NCBI GenBank assembly: GCA_902651635.1
Contig: CACRSC010000001.1
Coordinates: forward strand, 590,325-654,324
DNA length: 64,000 nucleotides
Direction: 5' to 3'
From: Mastigamoeba balamuthi
Taxonomy: Eukaryota; Evosea; Mastigamoebida; Mastigamoebidae
The notes under the pieces were generated by a model. That model searched no databases. It was not told where the DNA came from and was given only the letters and a program-made list of their open reading frames with translations. Made by a program: the position numbers and the translations under genes. Below are positions 32,001 through 41,742 of this stretch, piece after piece (positions within the stretch are counted from its first letter, which is position 1; every line of letters starts with the position of its first letter).

Positions 32001-32082
32001 GGACATGTTCGTCGAGGCGGTCTCGTCGCACACGGCCTACAAGCAGTTCGGGGACTTTGTCGCGAAGAAGATGGGCCTCTAG
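29025..32082 (+). CDS. RhoGAP protein with long coiled coil
   Basis: The start at 29025 (MKKHFTLRSAHKTKVFGVPP) leads straight into a RhoGAP domain: IPPIVESTVAYLDE, then after an intron EEGLFRISGSA with the arginine finger, LHKETLVHNVSGLLKLYLRD, MPEPLCTY, and MTTANLATTVAPSVFRP. It should switch off Rho/Rac-type GTPases. From about 30210 the gene encodes a long heptad-rich coiled coil broken by a poly-Ala/Gly stretch near 31260-31370 and a Pro-rich block near 31690-31830, and it ends in a short globular domain (AMASRLADAVGVSTKADLEA ... FVAKKMGL). About five introns. The very long antisense open frames here are artefacts of GC-rich codon usage. Confidence 0.85.
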
Positions 32083-32477
32083 CGGTGGGCCGGCCCCTCC
32101 CCCTTCCCCACTCGGGGGTGACACCCCCAACCATCGTATACAGAACCCTGACCCCACACCCCCGCGCGAGCGAGACAAGGCATGGCATGAGACACACCAC
32201 CCGAAACCAAATACCTACTAACAACATTCTATTTAGTTCACCTCTTGGTCGTCGCCCCTTCTTCCTTTTTTTTGGTGCCCACAGTGGCCTGGTTGACGTG
32301 CTGGTGCAACCCTTTCGAAACAACAAACGTGGCCCTTTGTTTTGAGTTGAACTCGAGGCTCGGGAGTTTCCGTGTGTGGTGTGCGGTATTTATCTTCGTG
32401 GTTAAGGGTAAAGGCGCGACAGTCAAAGGTATGGAGTCCGCGACCACTGTAACAGCAGGAAGAGTGCTCCTTCCTTC
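32083..32477. other. convergent intergenic region, no gene supported
   Basis: Between two 3' ends. It is AT-richer than both flanking genes; it should hold the two polyadenylation regions. No repeat or RNA gene is recognised. Confidence 0.5.
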
Positions 32478-33871
32478 TCAGGGCTTCTCGGGCTCGTCGG
32501 GCTCGTCGGGCTCGTCGGGCTCGTCGGGCTTCTGGGGCTCGTCGGGCTTCTCGGGCTTCTCGGGCTCCTCAGAGGGCGGCTGCTCAGGGCCTGTGGCCGG
32601 AGGCGGTAGGCCAGAGCTTGCGGCCGGGGTAGCGGCAGGCCTCTTGAGACCGAAGCGACGGCTGAGCTCCAATTCCAAGGCGTCGAGCCTATCCTTGAGG
32701 GCAGCGTGATCCTTCTTGAGGGCAGCGTGATCCTTCTGGAGAGCTCCCAGGTCACTGCGCACTGAAATGAGCTTCTTCCCCGTGACCAGGCTCACCTGCA
32801 CAGGAAGGACACACGATTGGATCAGAGGGGGAGCGACTCCAAAAACCAAAAGTTCACGGCACACACGGGAGGGGGTGCGAACCAGGCGGCTCTGGAACGT
32901 GGCGTTTCCGAAATGGGCATCTCTGGCCTCCTTTCCGTGCGGGATTTCCTGGCAGTACCGGAGGAAATCCTTGCTCAGTTCGAGTTCGTCGGTTCTGTTG
33001 TTCAGGAAACGGTCGAGGAACCAGATGGTGCCCCTCGATCTGTTCATGCCCTCTTGACACCGAACGTGGACGATGAGCATCAGTTGATCGAGCTGGGCAT
33101 GCCACAATTCGCACCCTGGTCAGAGCAGCGAGGAAAGAGGCTTGCGAGCACTGAGAGCATGTGCGTATCATGGGGGCAGAGGCGGCGTACCCCGTGGCGG
33201 CGCCAGAGGTCCGCGGCGATGGGGTGGACGAGGCTGAAGACCTGGGCTACGCAGTGCGCGTTGAACCGATGATCCCTGTCCGTGGCATTGGTGGCGTCCT
33301 CGAGCAGGTACGCTCGGACGTGGTGCCCGTAAGGCTGCTGGCCTTGCTCGCACACAGCGAACTCGTTGTCGGGGTACGGCGGCCTGATGTCGGTTGCAGC
33401 GGCAGTGGCTTTCTCTGTGTCGCTCTGAGCGCTGTCCTCCTGGTCCTCCGGAGGGGCGACGGCGTGCCTCGAGGATTTCCTCTGGCGTGCATGAGCGCAG
33501 ACGACATCCTGGGGGCAGCAAAGGAAGAAGCAATGGGGAAAAAGGTGATTTGGGCAGAAAACAATTGAGACAGCGCTGCCGAGGGAGAGCGCGCGTACGG
33601 CTACAGCAGGGTCGGCGACATCGATCAGGACGGCGTTGCTGACCAGGTCGGCCCTGACTTTGTGGCTCTGCTCCGCGCTCATGCCCTTGGGGACCATGCT
33701 CTCGGCGGCCTCGCGCAGGCTGTCCGGCGACAGCACCACGCCAGCACCGCTCGTGAACCCGGAGATGCAGTGGCCGGCAAAGCTCACCGCCGCCCCATCC
33801 GCGTTGCTGGCCTCGGGGGAACTCTCACGCTCGGGGCCCCGCCTCTGCTTCTTGCGCGATACGGCGTGCAT
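32478..33871 (-). CDS. uncharacterised protein with C-terminal coiled coil and Glu-Pro-Asp repeats
   Basis: I do not recognise this gene. A start at the ATG at 33871 (MHAVSRKKQRRGPERESS) is proposed because the frame above begins only with GTG. The N-terminal domain includes VSFAGHCISGFTSGAGVVL and LREAAESMVPKG; a middle domain has DIRPPYPDNEFAVCEQG and HCVAQVFSLVHPIAADLW. A likely intron joins FPRCSDQ to EGMNRSRGTIWFLDRFL. The last exon holds a short coiled coil with a duplicated ALKKDH unit and an acidic tail of Glu-Pro-Asp/Lys units built from 9-bp repeats (32480-32570). Exon borders are tentative. No signal peptide or membrane segment is seen. Confidence 0.5.
32480..32572 (-). repeat. 9-bp coding microsatellite-like repeat
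   Basis: About ten tandem copies of a 9-mer (GGGCTCGTC on the plus strand, with GGGCTTCTC variants) encode the E-P-D / E-K-P tail of the minus-strand gene. Confidence 0.85.
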
Positions 33872-34208
33872 GGGCGTCTCGGGCACGACTTCTGCGTGGT
33901 CCGCGGCTTCACCGGGGCTGTGGGGGGCACAACTGGCGTCAATGGAAGGCGACTGGCTCGACTACGCACGGCGTCTGGGGATGGCGGCGCTTTCTGTGCT
34001 GCGCCTCCTCCTCCCACTTCTCCACCGAGGCTTGAGGGCGGCTGCTTGCGAATGCAGCCATCTGACAACGTTGGTAACCTCACGAAAGGGCGCCAAAATT
34101 GAAGACTGACAAGATAGTGAGTTGCATGGGTCCGGCGAATCCGCGCGAATTCCTGTTCGGGGCGCAGGATTTGCAGGACGCGGATCCACCGAACTCTACG
34201 CAGAATGC
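33872..34208. other. intergenic, no gene supported
   Basis: Between the unknown minus-strand gene and the left 63-bp repeat. Open frames occur but without recognisable features. Confidence 0.4.
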
Positions 34209-34271
34209 TGTAGACACCGGGAATATCGCGGTGTGGATACTCCCGTATGGCCGATGACGCCGCCGGTGCAC
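34209..34271 (+). repeat. 63-bp direct repeat, left copy
   Basis: Matches 35574-35636 with one mismatch. It contains the inverted repeat GGGAATATC ... GATACTCCC (one mismatch in the stem) and an outer CACCGG ... CCGGTG pair. The start codon of the ORF at 34247 lies inside it. Confidence 0.95.
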
Positions 34272-35578
34272 TCAGAAACACGTGGCAGCGGGAGCTCCAG
34301 ACACTCTTCAACGGGTTCCAGCGGGAGCGCCAGACACTCTTCAACGAGTTCCAGCGGGAGCACCAGGCTATCGTCGACAAGATCCAGCTCGCTCGTGCAG
34401 CAGCGAAGGACCAGCTGTCGAAGGCGCTCAAGGACAGCGTGAAGAAATTCCCAGAGGAGCCGCTAGGGTCACAAGGTGTTAGGGCTGTGGATGGAAAGGT
34501 TGTGGGGGCAGTGGTGGTGCCAAGGAAGAACATCGTGTTGGTAAACCCAATGACGGTGTTGGTTTTCGATGGGGGCCCGGCAAAGCTTACAGCTGAAGAG
34601 TCCATCGAGGCCGGGAAGAAAATGGCTATGTCAGCACCGACGGGATCGAAAATGTCTGGTCACCCCGATACACGTCCCCGATCCCCCCTGGTAATAGAGA
34701 AGTGCAAGGAGGGGGTTGCCTGTATGAAGGAAACTGGGCGCACGGTGGGCGACGAGAAGACCGAGGCGAGGACGCAGGCCGAGAGACAGGCCGTTGAGGC
34801 AACAACAAAGGCGAGGATGCAGGCCGAAAGACAGGCCGTGAAGGCGAAGACACAGGCGACGCAGGCCGAGAGACAGGTCGCGGAAGTGACGACAGGGGCG
34901 ACGACGCAGACCACGAGACAGGCCGCCGAAGCTACGAACGCGAAGACGCAGGCCAGGAGGCAGGCTGCCGAGCAGGTCACCAAGGAGGCAGCGATAGCGA
35001 AGACACAGGCCGCGAGGACGAAGATGCTGGCCAAGAAGACAGTGACGGTGATGACGCCGAACGAGGAGGTGCCTGCAGCGAGGACACAGGCCGAGGAGGC
35101 AGCTACAGCGCTGGCGCCGGCCATAGTGGCGGTGACGGCGAAGCAGGCGGCCAAATGCAAGCACAAGGCTGCAGAGTGCAGGAGTCAGCTGCGGAGGGAG
35201 CGCACCGTTAAGCCGCGGGAGAGACGCATCTGGTGGCTGAGACCACGGATGAGGCCCGTCACGTCACTGCAGAGGCGGCGCACGGTGAGGCCGTGGAAGA
35301 AGCGTGTCAGGTGGCTGAGGCGGAAGCCAGACGCTTGGCCAGGGAGAAGGAGGCTTGCCGGGGAACGGACAAGGAAGCGGACGGTGTCACGGCAGGGCAC
35401 GGATCCGAGGAGGCGACCGCGGAGGCGAGGTGGGCAGCCGGCGCTGCGGTCAGGAGGATCACCACGGAAGAAGCATGCCAAGGAGGGAAGGAGGCGCACC
35501 TGGCGCAGGGGCCGAGCGCGGCCGGGAGGGTGCGACGGCCCGGGGTCGGGCCTTTTTCCGAAAGGCGGGGAGGTGTAG
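34247..35578 (+). CDS. Ala/Glu/Lys/Arg-rich repetitive coiled-coil ORF (uncharacterised)
   Basis: An intronless open frame of 443 codons, not recognised. Residues about 10-40 repeat the unit FQRERQTLFNE; a compact domain follows (VVGAVVVPRKNIVLVN, LVFDGGPAKLTAEES); from about residue 160 the protein is a degenerate repeat of the type AERQAVEATTKA, predicted as one long helix. After about 35200 the same alanine-rich helical pattern is carried by another frame (35233-35622), so the gene may be frameshifted or the C-terminal Arg-rich part of this frame may not be real. A 63-bp direct repeat covers the start and another copy covers the stop. Confidence 0.45.
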   Translation: MADDAAGALRNTWQRELQTLFNGFQRERQTLFNEFQREHQAIVDKIQLARAAAKDQLSKALKDSVKKFPEEPLGSQGVRAVDGKVVGAVVVPRKNIVLVNPMTVLVFDGGPAKLTAEESIEAGKKMAMSAPTGSKMSGHPDTRPRSPLVIEKCKEGVACMKETGRTVGDEKTEARTQAERQAVEATTKARMQAERQAVKAKTQATQAERQVAEVTTGATTQTTRQAAEATNAKTQARRQAAEQVTKEAAIAKTQAARTKMLAKKTVTVMTPNEEVPAARTQAEEAATALAPAIVAVTAKQAAKCKHKAAECRSQLRRERTVKPRERRIWWLRPRMRPVTSLQRRRTVRPWKKRVRWLRRKPDAWPGRRRLAGERTRKRTVSRQGTDPRRRPRRRGGQPALRSGGSPRKKHAKEGRRRTWRRGRARPGGCDGPGSGLFPKGGEV

Positions 35579-35636
35579 ACACCGGGAATATCGCGGTGTG
35601 GATATTCCCGTATGGCCGATGACGCCGCCGGTGCAC
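35574..35636 (+). repeat. 63-bp direct repeat, right copy
   Basis: Second copy, 1,365 bp from the first. Here the inner stem is perfect: GGGAATATC, 8-nt loop, GATATTCCC. A second ATG with the same reading MADDAAGA follows but its frame closes within a few dozen codons. Confidence 0.95.
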
Positions 35637-36254
35637 CCGTGAGTGACGTCGGGAGAGTGAGACTAAGAGAGCAGAACTAGTAGAGGGGTAAGGGAAAGGA
35701 GTAACAAGGAGCTAAGGTTCCTATTACTAACCGCCCTAGGCCCGGGCTCTACAATGCGAGCGGATAAACCGCTCGGAATCGCAGCACCAGGATCCGCAAG
35801 TGGGGCTGACGCGGGTCGCCTACGACGGCCGGTCTGCAGCGCCTCGGTCAGCCGATGGTCGACGCAGAGCGTGCGTCTTGCACGAGTACACGAGGAACGG
35901 TCGCGGCAGCGCAGTGTCCTCTCCGCGTTGTTCATTCCCGGAGCCTGCATGCTGCTGGCACGCGCTCCGCCCCCACTCGCCGCCGGCGCATCGTCCCCGG
36001 ACGTCCCCGCACTCGACGACTGCGTACCCGCCCCTCGCGTGGCACGGAGAGGAGTCCGCGCATTGCACTCTGAGGAGCGCCCCCGACGGCGCCAGTGCCC
36101 CTAGGGCCCTGCATCTGTCGCAGGCGAGCTGGAGCGTCCCGCAGCGGAGGGCTGCAGTGTTGCAGGCGTAGCACAGCCAGCACGGCGATTTCAGGTTATC
36201 GAGGCCTCGAGGACGCCCCCGGCCAGCAATCAGCGTGTTGCCCGAGCTACGCAC
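35637..36254. other. region between direct repeat and transposon; Cys-rich open frame on the minus strand
   Basis: There is no clear gene. On the minus strand a frame from the transposon edge to about 35820 reads CWLCYACNTAALRCG, CDRCRALGALAP and VECGDVRGRCAGG, with paired cysteines as in small zinc-binding domains. It has no ATG in view and opens at the transposon terminus, so it could be the remains of a gene cut by the insertion, or chance. Confidence 0.3.
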
Positions 36255-36299
36255 TGAGTCCCGCACCCAAAACGATCCACCGCCCCCAAAACGATCCAG
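36255..36299 (+). repeat. terminal inverted repeat, left
   Basis: Begins TGAGTCCCGCACCCAAAACG and carries two copies of CCCAAAACGATCCA. It pairs with 37951-37995. Confidence 0.9.
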
Positions 36300-36639
36300 A
36301 AAAATCCACCAAAGAAGCGAGGTAGCAACTCGGGGCTGTGTTGGGGGAGGGTGATACGTTGAAGTCAGAGGTTATGCCTCTGTGTGAATACGATGTGTGC
36401 GTGGCCACGCTTACGTGGTGATTTCTTGGGGAGGGAGATCTGATTGTGAGTTCCGCAGTGAAGTTCGTGCTCCACCATGATACGGCGGCACCGAACGACG
36501 CAGGCAGGGCAGAGCCCGAACACGTCGCAGGACGAGCACCACAGCCACTTGGACGAGGAGCGCCAGACAGGAAGAGGCTCGCCTGCAGGGTGGTCGCCAC
36601 GGCAGGTGTGTTCCTCGCGCGAGCGCTTACGCACCTGCA

Positions 36640-37812
36640 TCAGCTCCTCGCGAGCCGCGCGCTTGGCACCGCGCTCAGCACGAGCCCTTGCCACAGCCTC
36701 GGCCTCTTGCTTGCACTTCTGCTTGTTGGCCTCCTCGAGGGCAAGCAGCTCTTCAGTTCCGAACAATTTGTCCACCCCGCAAGCCTGGGGTGGACCTTGG
36801 CGACTTCGGCATCGTCCTCCGCAACCTCACCGCGGACGATGAGGTACAGATCGTGCTTGAAGACCGTGAGCGCCTTGTCGTTCAGCGGGTTGAGGAAGTG
36901 CGTGACCTGTGGGGGCAGGTAGAACCCGTGGACCTTATTCTTAACGCACCATGCCAGGACCTTGGGCGTGCTGTGGGCAGACAGATTGTCCACGAGAACG
37001 AGCGGCTCGATTCCTGGCTCACAGAGAGCTTGAATCGCCTTGAGCTTCTCGAGGCACGTGAGCCAGACCTCAGCGTTCAGGCACCCCGACTCAGTGAACA
37101 CCCAGAACGTCTGCCTGCTATCAGAGCACTTGTGGCCAAGGCCCTCGATGTACAGCCTCGACTCTCCGCACGGCTTGAACAGCAGGATAAACACGTCCAT
37201 CACGACGGCACCAGAGGCCTGCACGAATGGGACGTAGCTGGCGATCTTGCCGCCCTTGTTCTCGACCTTGCTGTGCTTGTCGCACCTCTTGGAGTTGAGG
37301 GACTTGGGCGCGAGCATGCCCGATGGCAGAATGATGCGTGTCTCGTCCGCGTTGATGATGTTCAATGCCGAGAGGTGGTACTTCTTGAGGTACAACGGGA
37401 AGGCCTTGGCCCAGAACTTGACGTTGGGCAGCGTGCTCGCTGACACATGAGCGGACGTCAGTCCCACTGCAGTGCCGTAGGAAATGTCGTCCTTGTGCCT
37501 CTCGACAAAGTCGTTGACCCAGTGCCTGAGGCTATGGTCGGCCAGCTCTGGGTGCAGCTCCTTCGTGACGGCCACAAACTCGTCCTTCAGCATCGGGACG
37601 TGCATCATGCTGGCCACATCTGCAACCGCGCAGAGGAACGTCTCCTCGGAGTTCGTCAGGAGCTGGCTGCCATGATCGTGGTCTGGATGCGTGCTCATGC
37701 GAGCATACACACTGTGCACAGTGGCGGGGGTCGTGCCGAGCTTCTCTGCAATGGTGGCACTCTTGGCACGGATGCTCTCCGGCTGGCCAACCACTGCCAT
37801 ATCGGTGCGCAT
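36640..37812 (-). CDS. DDE transposase (pogo/CENP-B-like)
   Basis: The ATG at 37812 gives 390 codons. The N-terminal region has helix-turn-helix character (IAEKLGTTPATVHSVYARM) followed by a second DNA-binding-like part. The DDE_1 core shows NADETRIILPSG (first acid), PLVLVDNLSAHS (second acid) and HGFYLPPQVTHFLNPLNDKA (third acid, Asp). The frame closes at 36640, but an adjacent frame (36775-36365) continues with a coiled coil (LALEEANKQKCKQEAEAVAR) and a Cys-rich zinc-binding-like tail (WLWCSSCDVFGLCPACV). This suggests a one-base shift near 36,780 between core and tail, so this copy may make a truncated protein. The frame is also open above the ATG to the terminal repeat. Confidence 0.8.
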   Translation of the reverse strand: MRTDMAVVGQPESIRAKSATIAEKLGTTPATVHSVYARMSTHPDHDHGSQLLTNSEETFLCAVADVASMMHVPMLKDEFVAVTKELHPELADHSLRHWVNDFVERHKDDISYGTAVGLTSAHVSASTLPNVKFWAKAFPLYLKKYHLSALNIINADETRIILPSGMLAPKSLNSKRCDKHSKVENKGGKIASYVPFVQASGAVVMDVFILLFKPCGESRLYIEGLGHKCSDSRQTFWVFTESGCLNAEVWLTCLEKLKAIQALCEPGIEPLVLVDNLSAHSTPKVLAWCVKNKVHGFYLPPQVTHFLNPLNDKALTVFKHDLYLIVRGEVAEDDAEVAKVHPRLAGWTNCSELKSCLPSRRPTSRSASKRPRLWQGLVLSAVPSARLARS

Positions 37813-37950
37813 GACTTCGAAAATTGCGCGCCGCCTCTTGTGCCCTGGGGCACGCGCCCTCTCCCTTGCCCTCGCCGTGCTTCCCCGCCCTTGCCCTCGA
37901 GCCTGCCTTCCGACGCTCCATCTTGCTTGATCCCATTCTTTGAGTTTTTG

Positions 37951-37995
37951 CTGGATCGTTTTGGGGGCAGTTGATCGTTTTGGGTGCGGGACTCA
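37951..37995 (-). repeat. terminal inverted repeat, right
   Basis: Inverted copy of 36255-36299, ending ...GGGTGCGGGACTCA on the plus strand. Confidence 0.9.
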
Positions 37996-39185
37996 CTCTG
38001 CGGAAATTCAAAGTTAACTCTGCAAGAATCTGCATAAAAAGTGAACTCTGTGAGAAATGAAGAGAGATAGCAAAATCTGCAAACTCGATAGCAAACTAAC
38101 AAACCCCTCAATCCCCCCCACCACTTATCATACCAAGGCGGCTCAGTCAATCACAAGGACTAATGGCAGACCGTGAGGACCCCTTAGATCACAGGCAGAG
38201 CTATATCCTTTTTCAAATTTAAGGGAGTATAGTGTGTGAAAAAACAAAGCAGGAATTCGTCCTGGCTGTGATAGCCTGATCGCAATCAGTGCAGCAATTG
38301 CACAGAGTGGCCCAGGTCTGTACATCACCCTAGAGCTTCAGAGGGAGATCTGCCTTCTGGCAGCCTATAAAATTGTAAACCTATTTTTAGTATTTCACAA
38401 TCATAATCGCAATTAATATATTAGGATTCACGTGATTGGAAGGAACAAATACTAGAGAATCAGAGTTATTCACACTCAGAACAAGGCCAGGCAAGACCCA
38501 GAAAAAGAGCAAAAATATGTGCTGCATTTCCACTTAGAGCAGAAGAGATTCTTGTATCTTATTTTTAAGTACTTATAGATCTAATATATTGCAGGCAAAG
38601 GAAGAGTTTCAAGGATATGAGGTATAAGAGATTTCTGAACTAAGAGATATTACTGCTGCTGCTCAAACACTGTGTTCTGAGGAATGAAAACCTATATGTA
38701 AAAATGACTCCAATTGTTCCATAAAGAAATGCAAGAGTTAATATAAATCAATTTACTGCTGTTATAGCATCTGAACCTTCTGCAGAAGTTCCTGGCTATT
38801 AAGCTGTAATTTTACATTTAGCAATACAGTCAACTCCTTTTTGAAGAGAGCAATGTAATATTAGTTTTATGGTAGTGTTATTTGATAACAGGAAATAGAT
38901 TTTGATGAGCTGGATAAAGTGCACATTTGTCATTTTCTATTATTCATGTAAGCATAAACAGAGCCACAACATCATCTGCAGTGACAGCAATGAACTCTGA
39001 TTGTTTCTTCTTTCCAACAACTGTTGATGAATTGACAAGTCATAGCAAAGGCCAGCCTAACACTATGGGAATCGGGGATTTAGGGAGGACTATATATGGG
39101 AATGCAGTTAGTTGTAGGCAGGAGGGAACTGCACACACACCACAACACCAACGAGACGATGAAATAACCTCTCTAACATTGCTCT
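37996..39185. other. AT-rich, gene-free stretch
   Basis: The stretch from about 38,000 to 39,180 is much richer in A and T than the surrounding genes and poor in CpG. Open frames are short and have no recognisable domain. No tandem repeat or terminal repeat was noticed. It separates the transposon from the CLN3 gene's 3' end. Confidence 0.6.
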
Positions 39186-40780
39186 CTAGAACAATGATGA
39201 AAGCGACTCAGACACCCCCGAGGATCCAGACGAGTCGGACCCGAATTTCCAGAACGTGCTGTCGAGTACGATGATGATGATCGATGCAATCGTGATGCCA
39301 ATCGTGTTGCTGAGCGCGGCAAGGTTGACGCAGAGCTCCTTGTCCTTCTTGGGGATCTTCTCGTGGTGCAGCAGGAGGTAGAACACGTTGACGTAGGAAG
39401 CGCCTCCGAGAATGCCGACGTAGAGCATGAGGAGGAAGAGGAACCACACGCCAGTGTGCCCGTGGATCCACTGGTACCTGCCCTGCAGCACCCAGTACAC
39501 CATGTTGACGCCCTGCAGCACCGTGAGCACCTCGACGCGGCGGATCTTCACGAAGGACAGCGACGAGCGCGACAGGAAAACGCCGAGCTGGTAGCACGTG
39601 TTGAGCACCACGTACGCATTGCGCACGAACCAGTCGCTGTCGCGATCGAACCCCTTGGGTTCGGCCTTGTCCGACCCGCCCGTGCACGCCACGTACTCGA
39701 ACACGTAGACGAGCAGCAGGTTGGCGGCGAGCCACGACACGAGGCGCGTGCAGCGCAGCATCCGGCGGACCGCGGACTCGTTGGCCGGGGGCTGGGGACC
39801 CAGGCTGTCATCGTCCTCGAGCGAGCTGCCAGCAGGCGGGACTGCGACAGACTCCTGCTGCACAAGCGGCTCCTTCTCTCTGGGGTCCACGTCAGGGCAC
39901 GGCGGCTTGACGACGAAGAAGAAGACGAGCACATAGACGACGGCCAGCGGGGAGAGGACGGCAAAGATGAGCCTGCCAGCGCGTGTGAGACGCTCACGCA
40001 AGACGCGAATGAGAGCTCAACTGGTTGGACATGTCCAGCCACGGGGTCACTGTCGGGCGGCGTCTGTGTCAGCAGAGGGCCGAGGGCGCTGGGAGGGGGG
40101 GAGGCCTAGCGAACCGAACAGAGTGTAGAGCAGAGCGCCGCCGACCCCAGCCATGCCGGTCCCCGACGACCACGCGGACACGATGTCGGGAGGGAACCGC
40201 TTCAGGTACCTGCGGCGTGCGGGTCAGCACCAGCCAGGGGGGCCAAGGCCCTCGGCAAGGGCGGGCGCTGACCCGAGCAGGACGTTCTCGCCCCAGCAGC
40301 TGAAGGTGCCGATGACGACGATCGAGAGGAGGCAGAGCCAGAAGAAGCTCGTGCCCAGCGAGAGGGAGACGCACAGGCACACCAGCCCGCCAAGCGTCCC
40401 CACTCCCGTCAGCAGCACCCGCCACCAGAAGCTCGTGTTGACGAAGAAAATGGTGTTGAGCACTGCACGTCACGCGTGCGCGTGGCATTGACGTCAGACA
40501 GTGCGAAATTGGAGGCACTGAGGGAAAAAGGAGGAAACACCGGAATCGGAAACAGAATCTAGATTTGAGAAGATCCGGGAATCGAGCGTGGCGCGCGCGT
40601 ACGTTTGGCGACGATACCGAAGGAGATATTGCACCACAGGATCGCGCCGATCCAATTCTCCTGGTGGAAGTGCCTGCAGAGGCTCTGGGCGGCGCTGTTG
40701 ACCATCACGTAGAACACGTTGTTGATCGTGCCCAGCACGAACAGGCCCACCCAGTTCCTCACGTAGAGCGCGGCCACCAT
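39186..40780 (-). CDS. CLN3: battenin/CLN3-family lysosomal membrane protein
   Basis: A multi-pass protein of the CLN3 (Batten disease) family of lysosome/vacuole membranes. The ATG at 40780 (MVAALYVRNWVGLFVLG) is used; the frame above starts with TTG. Family blocks: LGTINNVFYVMVNSAAQSL, VNTSFWWRVLLTGVGTLGG, then VSAWSSGTGMAGVGGALLYT, the CLN3 hallmark, and at the end LYVGILGGASYVNVFYLLL and LAALSNTIGITIAS. The loop between the halves is acidic (SSLEDDDSLG). Three or more introns; borders approximate. CLN3 is tied to glycerophosphodiester export and vacuolar pH in other organisms. Confidence 0.87.
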
Positions 40781-41742
40781 CCTCTGCTCTGCGTTCGCGG
40801 TTTCACACAGCGGGGCGCCCACACCGCGCGGTCGATTGGAGAGATACAAAAATACAAACAGGAAAAAATCTCGGAGATATTTCCTGAATTATTCCGTCAT
40901 AAAACTTTCAACCTGCCTCTCTGGTGCGTGCTAGCTCCTCTTTCCCGCGCATTCCCTCGGATCCAGCTCAACTCCCGTGGAATGGAGGTTGGTTCCCTTC
41001 TCTAAGATGATCAATTCAAATGCAGCATCGAGTTTGGTACTCTCCCTTTTTCCGGGACTGTGCCGAATCGAGCCAGCCCAACCGACAGTGTGCTGCGCTG
41101 CATAGAAAAGCGGTTGCTTGTTGCCTGTGCCCTTGCTACCGCACCCGAGGTACTGCGGCATCGAGGTGATGCATGCTTGCACCCGTTCAGCTGACGGGTT
41201 TCGTGGGTTTGGGGGTGTGTTTTTCGACCGCATTTCGGTAAACAATTTGTGCTCTAGAAGCTGGGAGCATTCCATCCGCGGGGGACATGCAACACGCAAA
41301 CTCCTCAGATGCCACTGAGGTCGCCAAGTGCTAGCCCGGGCGACGCAGGCGAGCGGTGACACTCGCTGGTGCACAACGGACAGAAAAGGGGTGTGGGGGT
41401 GTGGTAACGGTGGTGTGGACTGGTATCCCTTCTCTTAACATCACGGCCTCGACTTGGCTCTGTCCGCCCCTGCGGGCGGTGTGCTCTCTGCTCGTCAAGG
41501 CCCCGCCAGGCTCCACAAAGGGCGCCTATGCCCTCAGACGTTAGTTTTTCGCAGTGCACCCCGCAGAAATCCCAACCGACGGAGAAAAACTCGAGACACA
41601 ACGATACAGCAACAGGAAAGAATCGCGTGGATACTTATGACCGCACAAACACCCCGGCGAAAGAGTGTACTTATCACTTCAGTCGGTTATTGGAAGACAT
41701 CTGTGTCACAACCAGTGCTCCAAATCAGTCTCACCCGCACGG
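40781..41742. other. intergenic, no gene supported
   Basis: Nearly 1 kb above CLN3. ATATTT and GATATTT-like words occur near 40,870. Several open frames overlap on both strands but none has conserved features or splice signals that make sense. Confidence 0.5.

Larger units (their letters stand above)
36255..37995 (-). mobile_element. pogo/CENP-B-type (DDE_1) DNA transposon, 1.74 kb
   Basis: The element has 45-bp terminal inverted repeats (36255-36299 and 37951-37995) differing at a few bases only, and one transposase ORF on the minus strand. Each terminal repeat itself contains a doubled word, CCCAAAACGATCCA, which is likely the transposase binding site. If the repeats are trimmed to GAGTCCC, both flanks show ACT, a possible 3-bp target duplication, but this is weak. 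CpG content is not depleted and the ends are well preserved, which argues for a fairly recent insertion. Confidence 0.85.

Noticed and set aside
29049-32033. Very long (994-codon) minus-strand open frame opposite the RhoGAP gene
   Set aside because: It is Ser/Ala/Arg-rich without domains and mirrors GC-rich third positions of the plus-strand coiled coil. The plus strand has RhoGAP motifs and sensible splice sites.
34209-35636. The 63-bp direct repeats as the ends of a retroelement
   Set aside because: They are far too short, and no reverse transcriptase, integrase or protease sequence lies between them.
40781-40849. Longer CLN3 N-terminus starting at 40849
   Set aside because: The first codon there is TTG; the first ATG is at 40780 and begins at the conserved first membrane segment.
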